This document shows, piece by piece, positions 36,854-45,233 of a stretch of DNA of 64,000 bases. The first letter of the stretch is position 1. Every line of letters starts with the position of its first letter. Source of the stretch: Sphaerimonospora thailandensis (GTDB lineage: Bacteria; Actinomycetota; Actinomycetes; Streptosporangiales; Streptosporangiaceae); the NCBI RefSeq assembly GCF_016863115.1, contig NZ_BOOG01000010.1:25100-89099 (forward strand), written 5' to 3'. Made by a program: the position numbers and the translations under genes. The notes beneath the pieces were generated by a model. The model saw only the letters and a program-made list of their open reading frames with translations, had not been told where the DNA came from and ran no database searches.

Positions 36854-37899
36854 GCGCCGAACGGCCCGGACGCGTCCGGGTGGCGACGGTCACGGTGGGG
36901 ACCAACGAGCGGCGCTGGCTGGAGCCGTGCGTGTCCACACTCGTCGACTCGGCGTGCCCTGAGGTGGAGCTGACGGTGTGGTACGTCGACAACGCGTCCC
37001 GGGACGGCAGCGCGGACTTCGTCCGTGAGCGCTTCCCCCAGGTGCGGGTGATCGAGAACGCGTGCAACGAGGGCTTCGCGCGGGCAAACAACATCGGCAT
37101 GCGCGCCGCGCTCGCCGACGGCGCCGACTACTTGTTCCTGGTCAACCCCGACACCCGGACGCCCGCGTCCCTGGTGGCCGACCTGGTGGCGTTCGGCGAG
37201 GCATGGCCCGAGTACGGGATCTTCGGCCCGATGCAGCACCGCTACGCGCCGCACTGCACGCGGATCGCGTGCGGGGACTGGAACGACTGGTCACGGACGG
37301 CCGTGCGCTGGGACGAGCAGCACGCCTTCGCCGGAGACTGGCCGGACCATCCCTCGCCCGCCGGTCCGCTGGAGAGGCGAGCGCCGGACACACTCGAGCA
37401 CGCCTACGTCCAGGGCGCGGCGCTGGTGGTACGCGGTGAAGTCCTGCGCAGGGTCGGGCTGTTCGACGAGGTGTTCCACACCTACTACGAGGAGACGGAC
37501 CTGTGCCGACGCGCCCGGTGGGCCGGATGGCGGGTCGCGCTGTGCCTGACGCTCGGCATCGAGCACCAGGGCGGCGGGGGTGCGGGCCAGGGCGTCTACC
37601 GACGTGTCCAGATGCGGCGAAACCGCTACTACTACCTGCTCACCGATATCGACTGGTCGCCGTTGGACGCCGCCCGACTGGCTGCACGCTGGCTGCTGAA
37701 GGATTTGCGCGGACGCAGCGTGGGCGGACGCACCACCTGGTGGCGGGGCTGGTGGGAGACGGCGCGCGCTGCGGGCTGGCTGGCTGCCCGGGCGGGCGTG
37801 ATCTGGACTCGGCGGCGCGAGTACCGGCGGCTGCGTACCGCCGGCTCCCGGCCCGCGAAGCGAATGGCCGGCGCCGAGACGGCTGGGGGTGCCAGGTGA
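36850..37899 (+). CDS. Family 2 glycosyltransferase
   Basis: This 349-residue GT-A glycosyltransferase has V-W-Y-V-D-N-A-S-R-D-G-S near residue 40, N-E-G-F-A-R-A-N-N near 75 and the metal-binding N-P-D-T near 100. A C-terminal acceptor domain contains F-H-T-Y-Y-E-E-T-D-L-C-R-R-A. The pattern resembles rhamnosyl- or galactofuranosyl-type transferases (WbbL-like). Residues ~280-335 are basic and Trp-rich, with possible membrane association. It is coupled on both sides by 4-base overlaps. Confidence 0.9.
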   Translation: MSAERPGRVRVATVTVGTNERRWLEPCVSTLVDSACPEVELTVWYVDNASRDGSADFVRERFPQVRVIENACNEGFARANNIGMRAALADGADYLFLVNPDTRTPASLVADLVAFGEAWPEYGIFGPMQHRYAPHCTRIACGDWNDWSRTAVRWDEQHAFAGDWPDHPSPAGPLERRAPDTLEHAYVQGAALVVRGEVLRRVGLFDEVFHTYYEETDLCRRARWAGWRVALCLTLGIEHQGGGGAGQGVYRRVQMRRNRYYYLLTDIDWSPLDAARLAARWLLKDLRGRSVGGRTTWWRGWWETARAAGWLAARAGVIWTRRREYRRLRTAGSRPAKRMAGAETAGGAR

Positions 37900-38933
37900 C
37901 CGGGCCGAGGATCGTGTTCGCCGGGGACTTCCACTGGCAGGCCGGCTCCAGCCACACGATCGCGGAATACGTGCGGACCGCCGCCGAGGTGGGCTGCGAG
38001 GTGGCGGTCTCCCGCGAACTGTCCCGCCTGGACGGCCATGTGGACGCGGTGCTGCCGTTGGTCGACGATCTTGCCTGGGGCTCGCACCTGGTGCTGGTCT
38101 TCGAGGGCCGCCAGTTCCTGGATGCACAGCGGCTCGACCTGGTTGAGCGGCGCATCCCTCGTCGGTGTCGGCTGATCGTGGACCCCGACGGGCGCTGGGG
38201 GCCATACCTCGCCTGCGGCACGGACGACGAAGGCGGACCGGAACGGCACGCCGCCTGGCAGGACCTGTATCGGCGGCTGTCGGCTACGGTGTTGCAGCCC
38301 CGGCTCGGCCAACTGCCGGACGGCGCCTGGTTCTTCAGCTACTTCGGAATGCCCCAGCCGGTCGCCGCGCGCAGACCGGCCCGCTGGGACCTGCAGTACG
38401 TGGGCGCGAACTGGTGGCGCTGGCGGCAGTTCGCGGACCTGGTCGAGGCGGCCCGGACGGCTCTGGGTTCCGGGCGTGTGCGGGTGTGTGGGCGCTGGTG
38501 GGACGGCGCCCCGCATCCCGAGCACCTTGCCGCCACCGGCAACGAGCCCGGCTGGCTCGCCGCCCGCGGGGTGGACGTACGCCCGCCGGTTCCGTTCGGG
38601 CAGGTCGTCACCACCATGGCCGAGTCCGTGCTGACCCCGGTGCTGGCACGTCCGCTGCTGGCCCGCAAACGGCTGCTGACGCCGCGGATGTTGGAGACCC
38701 TCGCCGCGGTCGGCACCGCCCCGGTCCTGCCCGCCTCTCTGGCCTACACCCGTCACCTGTACGGCGACGCGATCGTCCCGTTCCTGCTCGGCGACGCTGC
38801 CGCGGACGCGCTGGCGCGCCTGCACCGCGAGGCCGAGGCCCGCCAGTCGGCCCTCGATGCGCTGCGGGCGGGCCTGTACCACCGCTTCAACTACCGCACC
38901 GTCCTGTCCCAACTGCTCACGTTCTTCGACTGA
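37896..38933 (+). CDS. CgeB-like putative glycosyltransferase
   Basis: This 345-residue protein is not confidently recognised. It starts V-T-G-P-R-I-V-F-A-G-D-F-H-W. Blocks such as W-D-L-Q-Y-V-G-A-N-W-W-R-W and V-R-V-C-G-R-W-W-D-G resemble the glycosyltransferase-like region of CgeB, a spore-coat maturation protein. P-P-V-P-F-G-Q-V near residue 230 would be in the donor-binding half of a GT-B fold. It begins with GTG overlapping the previous stop (GTGA). Position between a GT2 and a pyruvyltransferase supports a sugar-transfer role, but this is inference. Confidence 0.65.
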   Translation: MTGPRIVFAGDFHWQAGSSHTIAEYVRTAAEVGCEVAVSRELSRLDGHVDAVLPLVDDLAWGSHLVLVFEGRQFLDAQRLDLVERRIPRRCRLIVDPDGRWGPYLACGTDDEGGPERHAAWQDLYRRLSATVLQPRLGQLPDGAWFFSYFGMPQPVAARRPARWDLQYVGANWWRWRQFADLVEAARTALGSGRVRVCGRWWDGAPHPEHLAATGNEPGWLAARGVDVRPPVPFGQVVTTMAESVLTPVLARPLLARKRLLTPRMLETLAAVGTAPVLPASLAYTRHLYGDAIVPFLLGDAAADALARLHREAEARQSALDALRAGLYHRFNYRTVLSQLLTFFD

Positions 38934-38951
38934 GATGAGGGGAACGCCTCG

Positions 38952-40157
38952 ATGAATCATGTCCTGATCTCTGGAGTTACCAGTTGCGAGAGCCGGGGCG
39001 TGGAGGCCCTGGTCCGTTCCGTAGCCGCGCACGCCCGCTTCTGGCCCTGTCAGCGGACCACTGTGTTGACACAGACTCCCGCGCTCGACGCCGCCGCCGT
39101 GGCCGGGCTGGACACCCAGGTCCAATTCGTGGCCGACCCGTTCGTCGTCTCCCGCTCCTGGGCGGCGCATCGTCCCGCCGAGTCCGAGCGGCAACTGGCC
39201 GCCCGCCGGGACGCCCTCCTCGCGGACGCCGCGCTGGTCATCGGCACCGGCGGGGACCTGCACACCCCCGACTACGGCGTGTCCACCCGCTACCTGCGCG
39301 CACTCCGCGAGGCCCAGCAACGGGGTATCCCGACTGTGCTGGTGGGCCAGTCCTGGGGTGTCTTTGACGACACCGCCGAGGCGGACGCGCTGGTCGCCGT
39401 CGCCTCCCGCTGCGCAATGCTGAGCGTGCGCGAGGAGGCTAGCCGCGAGTACGCCGTGAATAAGCTTGGGCTTGCCGACGAGCGAATACGTCTTTCCTCC
39501 GACCCGGCGTTCCTGCTTCCCGCCGCACCGGCCGAGCAGACCGCCGCAGTCCTGGCCTCGTGCGGAGTCGGCCCCGGCGACGCCTACTTGTGCCTGGCTC
39601 CCAGCCAGGGCATCACCCGCCACAGCATGCTGACGGACGATCAGCACCTGCAGGCGCTGCTCAACCTGGTCCGCCATCTGGCAGTCGAGTGCGGCGTCCC
39701 CGTGCTGCTAGTTCCGCACTGCCACGACTCCCGACCGCACAACGACGACCGAATCCTGGTCGATCGGATCGCGGCCCTGGCCGGACACCTGGGCGTGCGC
39801 GCCGTACCCGGGGCGCTGTCGGCCCCCGAGTACAAGGCCGTTCTGGGCGGTGCCACGCTCGTCGTCGCAGAGCGGCTGCACGCCGCGATCGGCGCACTGT
39901 CCAGCGGCACACCGGCCGTCGTCGTGGGCCACTCCCACAAGTTCTCCGGCGTCCTCGCGCACGCCTACGGGCCCAACGTCCCGGCGGACGCCTTTCACCT
40001 CGACATCCACGCCCTGGCCGAGCCGGGGGCATGGCGGCCGCTGGCCAGCCTGCCCAAGGAGGCACGGCTGCGCCGCGCACTCACCGGCCGCCTGCCACAG
40101 ATGATCGCCGCCGCGCGCAGCGACTTCACCGCCCTGCGCGCCGCCCTGCAGCGCTGA
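38952..40157 (+). CDS. Polysaccharide pyruvyl transferase family protein
   Basis: This 401-residue protein fits the CsaB/WcaK/AmsJ family. It has G-V-T-S-C-E-S-R-G-V-E-A near the N-terminus, V-I-G-T-G-G-D-L near residue 97, L-V-G-Q-S-W-G-V, C-A-M-L-S-V-R-E-E-A-S near 155, and V-V-A-E-R-L-H-A-A-I-G-A-L near 300, the conserved R-x-H motif of the family. Members add pyruvate ketals from phosphoenolpyruvate to sugars of surface polymers. The acceptor here is presumably the glycan assembled by this operon. It begins 18 bases after the CgeB-like gene. Confidence 0.87.
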   Translation: MNHVLISGVTSCESRGVEALVRSVAAHARFWPCQRTTVLTQTPALDAAAVAGLDTQVQFVADPFVVSRSWAAHRPAESERQLAARRDALLADAALVIGTGGDLHTPDYGVSTRYLRALREAQQRGIPTVLVGQSWGVFDDTAEADALVAVASRCAMLSVREEASREYAVNKLGLADERIRLSSDPAFLLPAAPAEQTAAVLASCGVGPGDAYLCLAPSQGITRHSMLTDDQHLQALLNLVRHLAVECGVPVLLVPHCHDSRPHNDDRILVDRIAALAGHLGVRAVPGALSAPEYKAVLGGATLVVAERLHAAIGALSSGTPAVVVGHSHKFSGVLAHAYGPNVPADAFHLDIHALAEPGAWRPLASLPKEARLRRALTGRLPQMIAAARSDFTALRAALQR

Positions 40158-40214
40158 ACCGCTGCCCCGCCATCGCGCGGCTCCTCTTGTTTCCGCTAGA
40201 GAAGGAGTACCTCC

Positions 40215-41282
40215 ATGACCCGCTTCCTGGTGACCGGCGGGGCCGGCTTCATCGGCTCCCACATCGTGCACGCGCTGGTCGAGCGCGGCGACGAGGTGAT
40301 CGTCCTGGACAACCTCGTCGGCGGCACACCCGATAACCTCCCCTCGCAGGCCCAGTTGGTGCGCGGCGACATCGCCGACCCGGTCACGGTGGACGAACTG
40401 TTCGCCGCCTACCGGTTCGAGAAGGTGCTGCACCTCGCCGCGTTCGCGGCGGAAGGGATCAGCCACACCGTCAAGCGCCACAACTACACGGTTAACCTGA
40501 TCGGCAGCGTGAACCTCGTCAACGCCGCGCTCACCACCGGCACCCGCTTCTTCGGCTTCGCGTCCTCCGTCGCCGTCTACGGAGACGGCCCCACCCCCAT
40601 GTGTGAGGACGACACCCCGGTCCCCGCCGACAGCTACGGCAACGCGAAACTCGCCGTCGAGCGCGAACTGGCCGTCACCATGCGCCTGCAGAAGCTCCCT
40701 TTCACCGCTCTGCGCATGCACAACGTGTACGGCGAACGCCAGAACATGGCCGATCCCTATCGCAATGCCGTCGCGATCTTCCTCAACCAGGTGCTGCGCG
40801 GTGAACCGATCACTGTCTACGGCGACGGTGGCCAGCGTCGCGCCTTCACCTACGTCGGCGACATTGCCCAAGCGTTCCTGGCGGCCGCGGAACGCGAAGA
40901 CGCCTGGGGTCGCGCCCTCAACCTCGGCAGCCGCGCCACCTGGACCGTCCTGGAGATGGCCCGCGCCGTCCGCGACGCCCTCGGCACTCCTGACCACCCG
41001 ATCATGCACCTGCCCGCACGATCCGAGGTCCGCGCCGCTTTCACCGACAGCGCCCGCGCCCGCCGGATCCTTGGCGATTGGACCGACACCCCGCTCCCCG
41101 ACGGAATGGCCCGCACCGCAGCCTGGGCTCGCACCCACGGCCCGGTCCAGCCGACCACCTCGCTTCGCCTGGAGACGGCGGACCCCGACAGTTCAACCTG
41201 GCTCGCCTGGGCCACCGCCCGCCCAGCCGCCGGGCCCTCGGTCTCCGAGACGCCGCGAACCGACCGGACCACCACCGCATGA
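40215..41282 (+). CDS. NAD-dependent epimerase (UDP-glucose 4-epimerase-like)
   Basis: This 355-residue extended SDR has T-G-G-A-G-F-I-G-S at residues 7-15, the S-S-V-A-V-Y-G segment, and the Y-G-N-A-K catalytic Tyr/Lys pair near 140. F-T-Y-V-G-D-I-A-Q-A-F is typical of GalE and related nucleotide-sugar epimerases. The donor sugar is not fixed by sequence. The C-terminal ~35 residues are unlike the family and rich in Thr, Pro and Ala. The ribosome binding site GAGAAGGAG is strong, and its stop overlaps the HAD start (ATGA). Confidence 0.88.
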   Translation: MTRFLVTGGAGFIGSHIVHALVERGDEVIVLDNLVGGTPDNLPSQAQLVRGDIADPVTVDELFAAYRFEKVLHLAAFAAEGISHTVKRHNYTVNLIGSVNLVNAALTTGTRFFGFASSVAVYGDGPTPMCEDDTPVPADSYGNAKLAVERELAVTMRLQKLPFTALRMHNVYGERQNMADPYRNAVAIFLNQVLRGEPITVYGDGGQRRAFTYVGDIAQAFLAAAEREDAWGRALNLGSRATWTVLEMARAVRDALGTPDHPIMHLPARSEVRAAFTDSARARRILGDWTDTPLPDGMARTAAWARTHGPVQPTTSLRLETADPDSSTWLAWATARPAAGPSVSETPRTDRTTTA

Positions 41283-42013
41283 AGTCGCTGCCCCGCCCGG
41301 CCGTGATCGCCCTGGACGTCGGCGGCGTCCTCTACCACGATGAGCCCTTTGAGCTCGCCTGGCTGCAAGAGGTCTTGGAGCGCACCCGGCTGCCCTTGCC
41401 CGAGTTCGAGCGGCGAATGCGGGCCTTCTATCTGAGTCCGAACACCCACCGCACCGTATTCAGTCCGGCGGGCACCGCCAGTTGGACCCTGGTCCGATCC
41501 CGATGGCACACCCTGGTCCAGCCGATCCCCGGCGCCCTGGCCGCCGTCGGCATCCTGTCCAGCCGCTACGAGCTCTGCGTCATCGCCAACCAGCCGCCCG
41601 AATGCCGCGACGCTCTCCATAACCTCGGACTGGCCCAGTCCATGCGAGTGATCGCCCTCGACAGCCTGGTCGGACACGCCAAGCCCGACCTGGTGCTCTT
41701 CGCCTGGACCCTGCGCCGACTCGGCTGCCGCCCCGAAGACCTGCTCATGGTGGGTGACCGCCCGGACCAGGACGCCGCGCCCGCCCTGGCCCTGGGCTGC
41801 CGGGCCGCGATCGTCCAACACGGCGACAGCTGGCAGGCCCCAGCAGGAACCCACCCCCAACTGCTTGAAGCATACCGCCGCCTGCTCCCCGAGCGTGCCG
41901 TCCTCAACTCGCCCACGATCCCCAAGCCCTGGCTGACGTTCCCCGACCTACCCTCCCTCGCCGGCGCGCTCGCAAGCGACCTCCCGGCCCCGAGAGGAGC
42001 AGCAGCGACATGA
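41279..42013 (+). CDS. HAD family hydrolase
   Basis: This is a 244-residue haloacid-dehalogenase-like phosphatase. Motif I is I-A-L-D-V-G-G-V-L-Y, with the nucleophile Asp but Gly in place of the usual second Asp, a variant seen in the HAD-IA group. Motif II is I-A-N-Q, motif III the Lys in G-H-A-K-P-D, and motif IV V-G-D-R-P-D-Q-D. It likely removes phosphate from a sugar phosphate intermediate. About 60 C-terminal residues after motif IV are extra. Both ends overlap neighbours by 4 bases. Confidence 0.85.
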   Translation: MKSLPRPAVIALDVGGVLYHDEPFELAWLQEVLERTRLPLPEFERRMRAFYLSPNTHRTVFSPAGTASWTLVRSRWHTLVQPIPGALAAVGILSSRYELCVIANQPPECRDALHNLGLAQSMRVIALDSLVGHAKPDLVLFAWTLRRLGCRPEDLLMVGDRPDQDAAPALALGCRAAIVQHGDSWQAPAGTHPQLLEAYRRLLPERAVLNSPTIPKPWLTFPDLPSLAGALASDLPAPRGAAAT

Positions 42014-42882
42014 GCATCGCCTTGACGATCGCGGTCTGCAGTAACCGTCCCGCCACTCTGCCCGGGGCTGTCGACCGCATCCTCCCGCTCCTCGACCCGG
42101 AAGACTGGCTTCTGGTCGTCTTGGACCACCCGGGTTCCGGTCCGGCGGCGGAAGTCATCGGCGCGGCAGCGCAGGACGGCCGTGTCAGGCTGCTGCACAA
42201 CGGCGCGAACCTGGGCCTGTCGGCCAGCCGCAACCGGGCCTTGAAAGAGGCCCCCACCCGCTGCCTGCTCTTCCTCGATGACGACATCTCCCCCAACACC
42301 GAAGCCCTCCGAGCCGTGCGCGCCGCCCTCGCCAACGGGAAACACGTGGTCGGCACCCGCATCACCGCTGACCTTCAAGGTCAGCAACCGCCCTGGTTCC
42401 TGAGTCCGGGTCAGCTCCACTACCTCGGCTGCCACCATCCCGCCCGGCCCGCCTCCATCTGGGGAGGCTGTTTTGGCCTGGACATCGCTCACGCCCGGAT
42501 GCTCGGCGTCGCCTTCGACGAGCGCCTCGGCCGGGTTGGCGCAAGCCTCGCCTCTGCCGAGGACACCACCTTCGTCCGCACGCTCACGGACCGGGGAGCG
42601 ACTGCGGCCGTCCTGTACGACACCGCCGTCACCCACCTCATCCCCGCGCACCGGCTTCGCCTGCACTACCTGCTGCGCCGCGCGTACTGGCAGGGCCGCA
42701 GCGAGGTGCGCCGCGGCAACACCCGCTCCGGCCTGCGCAAGGAGTGGCAGCGCAACCGCCCCCACCATCCCGCACGCCAGCCGCGTCAGACCGCACTCGC
42801 ACTGTTCTACACCGCAGCCGTCACCGTCGGCGCCGTCCGCGAACTCCTCGTCCGCCGCCCCGTTTTGGAGGCCAAGCCATGA
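42010..42882 (+). CDS. Family 2 glycosyltransferase
   Basis: This 290-residue GT-A enzyme has a short N-terminal I-A-V-C-S-N-R-P, L-V-V-L-D-H-P-G-S-G in the nucleotide site, N-L-G-L-S-A-S-R-N near residue 72, and the metal motif L-F-L-D-D-D-I-S near 92. The acceptor loop contains G-G-C-F-G-L-D and A-S-A-E-D-T-T-F-V. A hydrophobic C-terminal segment (A-L-F-Y-T-A-A-V-T-V-G-A-V) may attach it to the membrane. It is the eighth gene of the operon. Confidence 0.88.
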   Translation: MSIALTIAVCSNRPATLPGAVDRILPLLDPEDWLLVVLDHPGSGPAAEVIGAAAQDGRVRLLHNGANLGLSASRNRALKEAPTRCLLFLDDDISPNTEALRAVRAALANGKHVVGTRITADLQGQQPPWFLSPGQLHYLGCHHPARPASIWGGCFGLDIAHARMLGVAFDERLGRVGASLASAEDTTFVRTLTDRGATAAVLYDTAVTHLIPAHRLRLHYLLRRAYWQGRSEVRRGNTRSGLRKEWQRNRPHHPARQPRQTALALFYTAAVTVGAVRELLVRRPVLEAKP

Positions 42883-43877
42883 GGATCGCCATGCTGATCC
42901 CGCCGTTCCGCTACGGCGCGGACCCCACCCAGTGGATCACCGTGCCGCCACAGGGCTACGGCGGCATCCAGTGGATGGCCGCCACCCTCATCGACGGCCT
43001 GCTCGAACTCGGACACGACGTCCTGCTCCTCGGAGCCCCCGGAAGCCCGGCACGCCGCCGCCTCACCGTCTCCGAGGCAACCACCCGGGCCGAGGTCACC
43101 GACGCCCTCGACGCCTGGTCCCCCGAGATCGTCCACGACCACTCCAACACCGAGCTGCTCCCAGAGATCGAGACGCGGCCCACTGTCAGCACCCACCACC
43201 TCAACGGCATCCCGGCCCGGCGGCACAACGGCGTCTACCTGTCCCGCGCCCAACGACAGGCGGCCGACGCGGACAAGGCCCCCGTCATCCGCATCCCCGT
43301 TAACCCCGCCCGCTGCACGTACAGCGAAGCTAAGGACGACTACCTACTCTTTCTCGGACGTGTCTCCGTCCACAAGGGCCCTTACCAGGCCGCCGCCTTC
43401 GCCTGCGCCGCCGGCCTGCCCATCAAGATCGCCGGTCCCGCCTGGGAGAGCGACTACCTCCACCAACTCCTCTCCGACTTCCCCGACACCGTCGAATACC
43501 TCGGCGAAGTCGGAGGTACCGACCGGGCACGCCTCCTCGCGCGAGCCCGCGCACTGCTGGCCCTCTCCCAGACGCACGGCGGCCCATTCGGCGGGCGCTG
43601 GATCGAGCCCGGAGCCACCGTCGTCTCCGAAGCCGCCGCCAGCGGCACTCCCGTGATCGGCAGCGACAACGGCTGCCTGTCCGAGATCATCCCCGGCGTC
43701 GGCATCGTCATCCCCGAGGGAACGCCCATCGACCGCGCACAAGCACGGGCGGCACTCACGGCACTGCCCTCGCCGGCCCATGTCCGCGAACAGGCGCAAC
43801 ACCGTTGGGGGCACCGACGGATCGCCGCATGCTACGTCAGCGTCTACCAGCGGACGACGCAGCAGAGCCGCAGCTGA
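42879..43877 (+). CDS. Family 4 glycosyltransferase
   Basis: This 332-residue GT-B enzyme starts M-R-I-A-M-L-I-P-P-F-R-Y-G and has P-P-Q-G-Y-G-G-I-Q near residue 27. The C-terminal half has L-L-F-L-G-R-V-S-V-H-K-G (~155), G-E-V-G-G-T-D-R-A-R-L-L-A-R-A, and the GT4 loop E-P-G-A-T-V-V-S-E-A-A-A-S-G-T-P-V-I-G near 245. The classical E-x7-E motif is partly replaced: the first Glu is in W-I-E-P-G. It is the last gene of the operon; its start overlaps the previous stop by 4 bases. Confidence 0.9.
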   Translation: MRIAMLIPPFRYGADPTQWITVPPQGYGGIQWMAATLIDGLLELGHDVLLLGAPGSPARRRLTVSEATTRAEVTDALDAWSPEIVHDHSNTELLPEIETRPTVSTHHLNGIPARRHNGVYLSRAQRQAADADKAPVIRIPVNPARCTYSEAKDDYLLFLGRVSVHKGPYQAAAFACAAGLPIKIAGPAWESDYLHQLLSDFPDTVEYLGEVGGTDRARLLARARALLALSQTHGGPFGGRWIEPGATVVSEAAASGTPVIGSDNGCLSEIIPGVGIVIPEGTPIDRAQARAALTALPSPAHVREQAQHRWGHRRIAACYVSVYQRTTQQSRS

Positions 43878-43919
43878 GCCCGCCGATCCCAACTGGTGAC
43901 GCTGCTTGACGGCTCGGCC

Positions 43920-44750
43920 TCAGCGCCTGGCCGCCACGATCCGCTGCCGGGCGGCCTCGTACAGCACCGCCGTTGACGCGTTCGCCGCGTTCAGCGAACT
44001 GGCCGTGCCTGTCATCGGGATGCGGACCATGTGGTCGCACAGTTCCCGCCAGGCCGCGCTCAGGCCCTTGGTCTCGTTGCCGACAAGCAGCAGCGTCGGG
44101 CCGGTGAGGTCGAAGTCGAAGACATCGGCCTCACCGTGCTCGTCCGTGCCGACGATCCGCACCGGGCACCCTTGCTCGCGCTGCTCCTCTACCCACACCA
44201 CGACCTCACGGTGCGAGGGCACCCGCACCGAGGGCAGCGCGAACAGCGAACCCGTGCTCGCCCGCACCGACTTGGGGTCGTAGACATCGGCTGCGTGCCC
44301 AGTCACGATCACCCCGTCCGCTCCGAAGGCGTCAGCCGACCGAATGATCGACCCGATGTTGCCCGGGCTGGTGGGCCGGTCGAACACCACCCCGAGGAAA
44401 TCCGGCCCGACCTTCACCCGGCCCAGATCGTCTTCCGGGATCTCCATGACGGCGATGATCTCGGGGGTCTCCGCGTTCTTCTCTCCGAGCTCCGCCAGCA
44501 GCTCCGGAGCCATCGCCACCTGATCCACCCTGACCGAGCGCAGCAGCTCCTGCGCCCACCGCGACAGCGACCGCTTGCTGTCGAAGATCAGAGTCTGGAT
44601 CGGCCAGCCATGCTCGATCGCGATGTTGATCGGGCGCACCCCCTGCACCAGGAACTCGCGGGAGCGCTGGCGCTTGTTCCGGTTCGACAGCAGGGCCTCC
44701 CACTGCTGAAATCGGGCGTTACGCGAGGTGATGCGCGGTACGGCGGCCAC
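43920..44750 (-). CDS. SpoU/TrmH-type RNA 2'-O-methyltransferase
   Basis: This 276-residue protein is of the SPOUT class with the three SpoU motifs: D-R-P-T-S-P-G-N-I-G-S-I-I-R-S near 140, L-L-V-G-N-E-T-K-G-L-S near 225 and I-P-M-T-G-T-A-S-S-L-N-A-A-N-A near 250. It should methylate a 2'-hydroxyl in rRNA or tRNA using S-adenosylmethionine. The overall length and the Asn-Arg substrate-binding N-terminus resemble the AviRb group of 23S rRNA methyltransferases. GTG at 44750 is chosen over longer starts because GGAGG stands 5 bases before it. It converges on the saccharide operon, with 42 bases between stops. Confidence 0.88.
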   Translation of the reverse strand: MAAVPRITSRNARFQQWEALLSNRNKRQRSREFLVQGVRPINIAIEHGWPIQTLIFDSKRSLSRWAQELLRSVRVDQVAMAPELLAELGEKNAETPEIIAVMEIPEDDLGRVKVGPDFLGVVFDRPTSPGNIGSIIRSADAFGADGVIVTGHAADVYDPKSVRASTGSLFALPSVRVPSHREVVVWVEEQREQGCPVRIVGTDEHGEADVFDFDLTGPTLLLVGNETKGLSAAWRELCDHMVRIPMTGTASSLNAANASTAVLYEAARQRIVAARR

Positions 44751-45233
44751 CCGTTCCTCCAGATCGCGACTGCCAGGTCTGGTCCCGGGTAGCTGGCTTG
44801 CTGTCCCCGTACGACCAGCTAGATTACCCGCGCCAGCGGTTCGGCCGTGCGCAGCCGTCGGACTGGGCACGTTAGCGCGGGGCAGGGCTGGTCGCGGACG
44901 TAGGCAGCGTCCTCCACCGATACGCGAGCCGGACGACAGCCGACCACACGCGCGGAACTACCGCCCCCTCGAAGCCGCTTGTTCCGCATGCGCCTTCCCG
45001 TGATCCCGCGATCGTAGGAGGTGCCGGTTCTATCGAGCAGACGTCCAGGCAACCGAGCAGCGACTGCACCGATAGACGCCGTGCACAACGATGCCTCGCC
45101 AACCGTGTGATCGGCGGGGTGCTGGCGCTTCTTGATCGTCACCTGCGGCGCCATGCGTTCCCGAACGCTGCAGCGGCATACGCTTGGGAACGATGGCGCC
45201 GCCACTGCTCGGGATTCACAACCCGCAGGCTGA
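44751..45233. other. Intergenic region without a recognisable gene
   Basis: About 480 bases between the methyltransferase start and the PucR gene end. Open frames exist on both strands but have no family character. A weak inverted repeat CGTTCCC/GGGAACG spans 45157-45195. The methyltransferase promoter must lie here on the minus strand. Nothing else is seen. Confidence 0.5.

Noticed and set aside
41279..42013. HAD protein considered inactive because the second motif-I aspartate is glycine
   Set aside because: D-x-G variants occur in active members of the HAD-IA group, and motifs II-IV are present, so no claim of inactivity is made.
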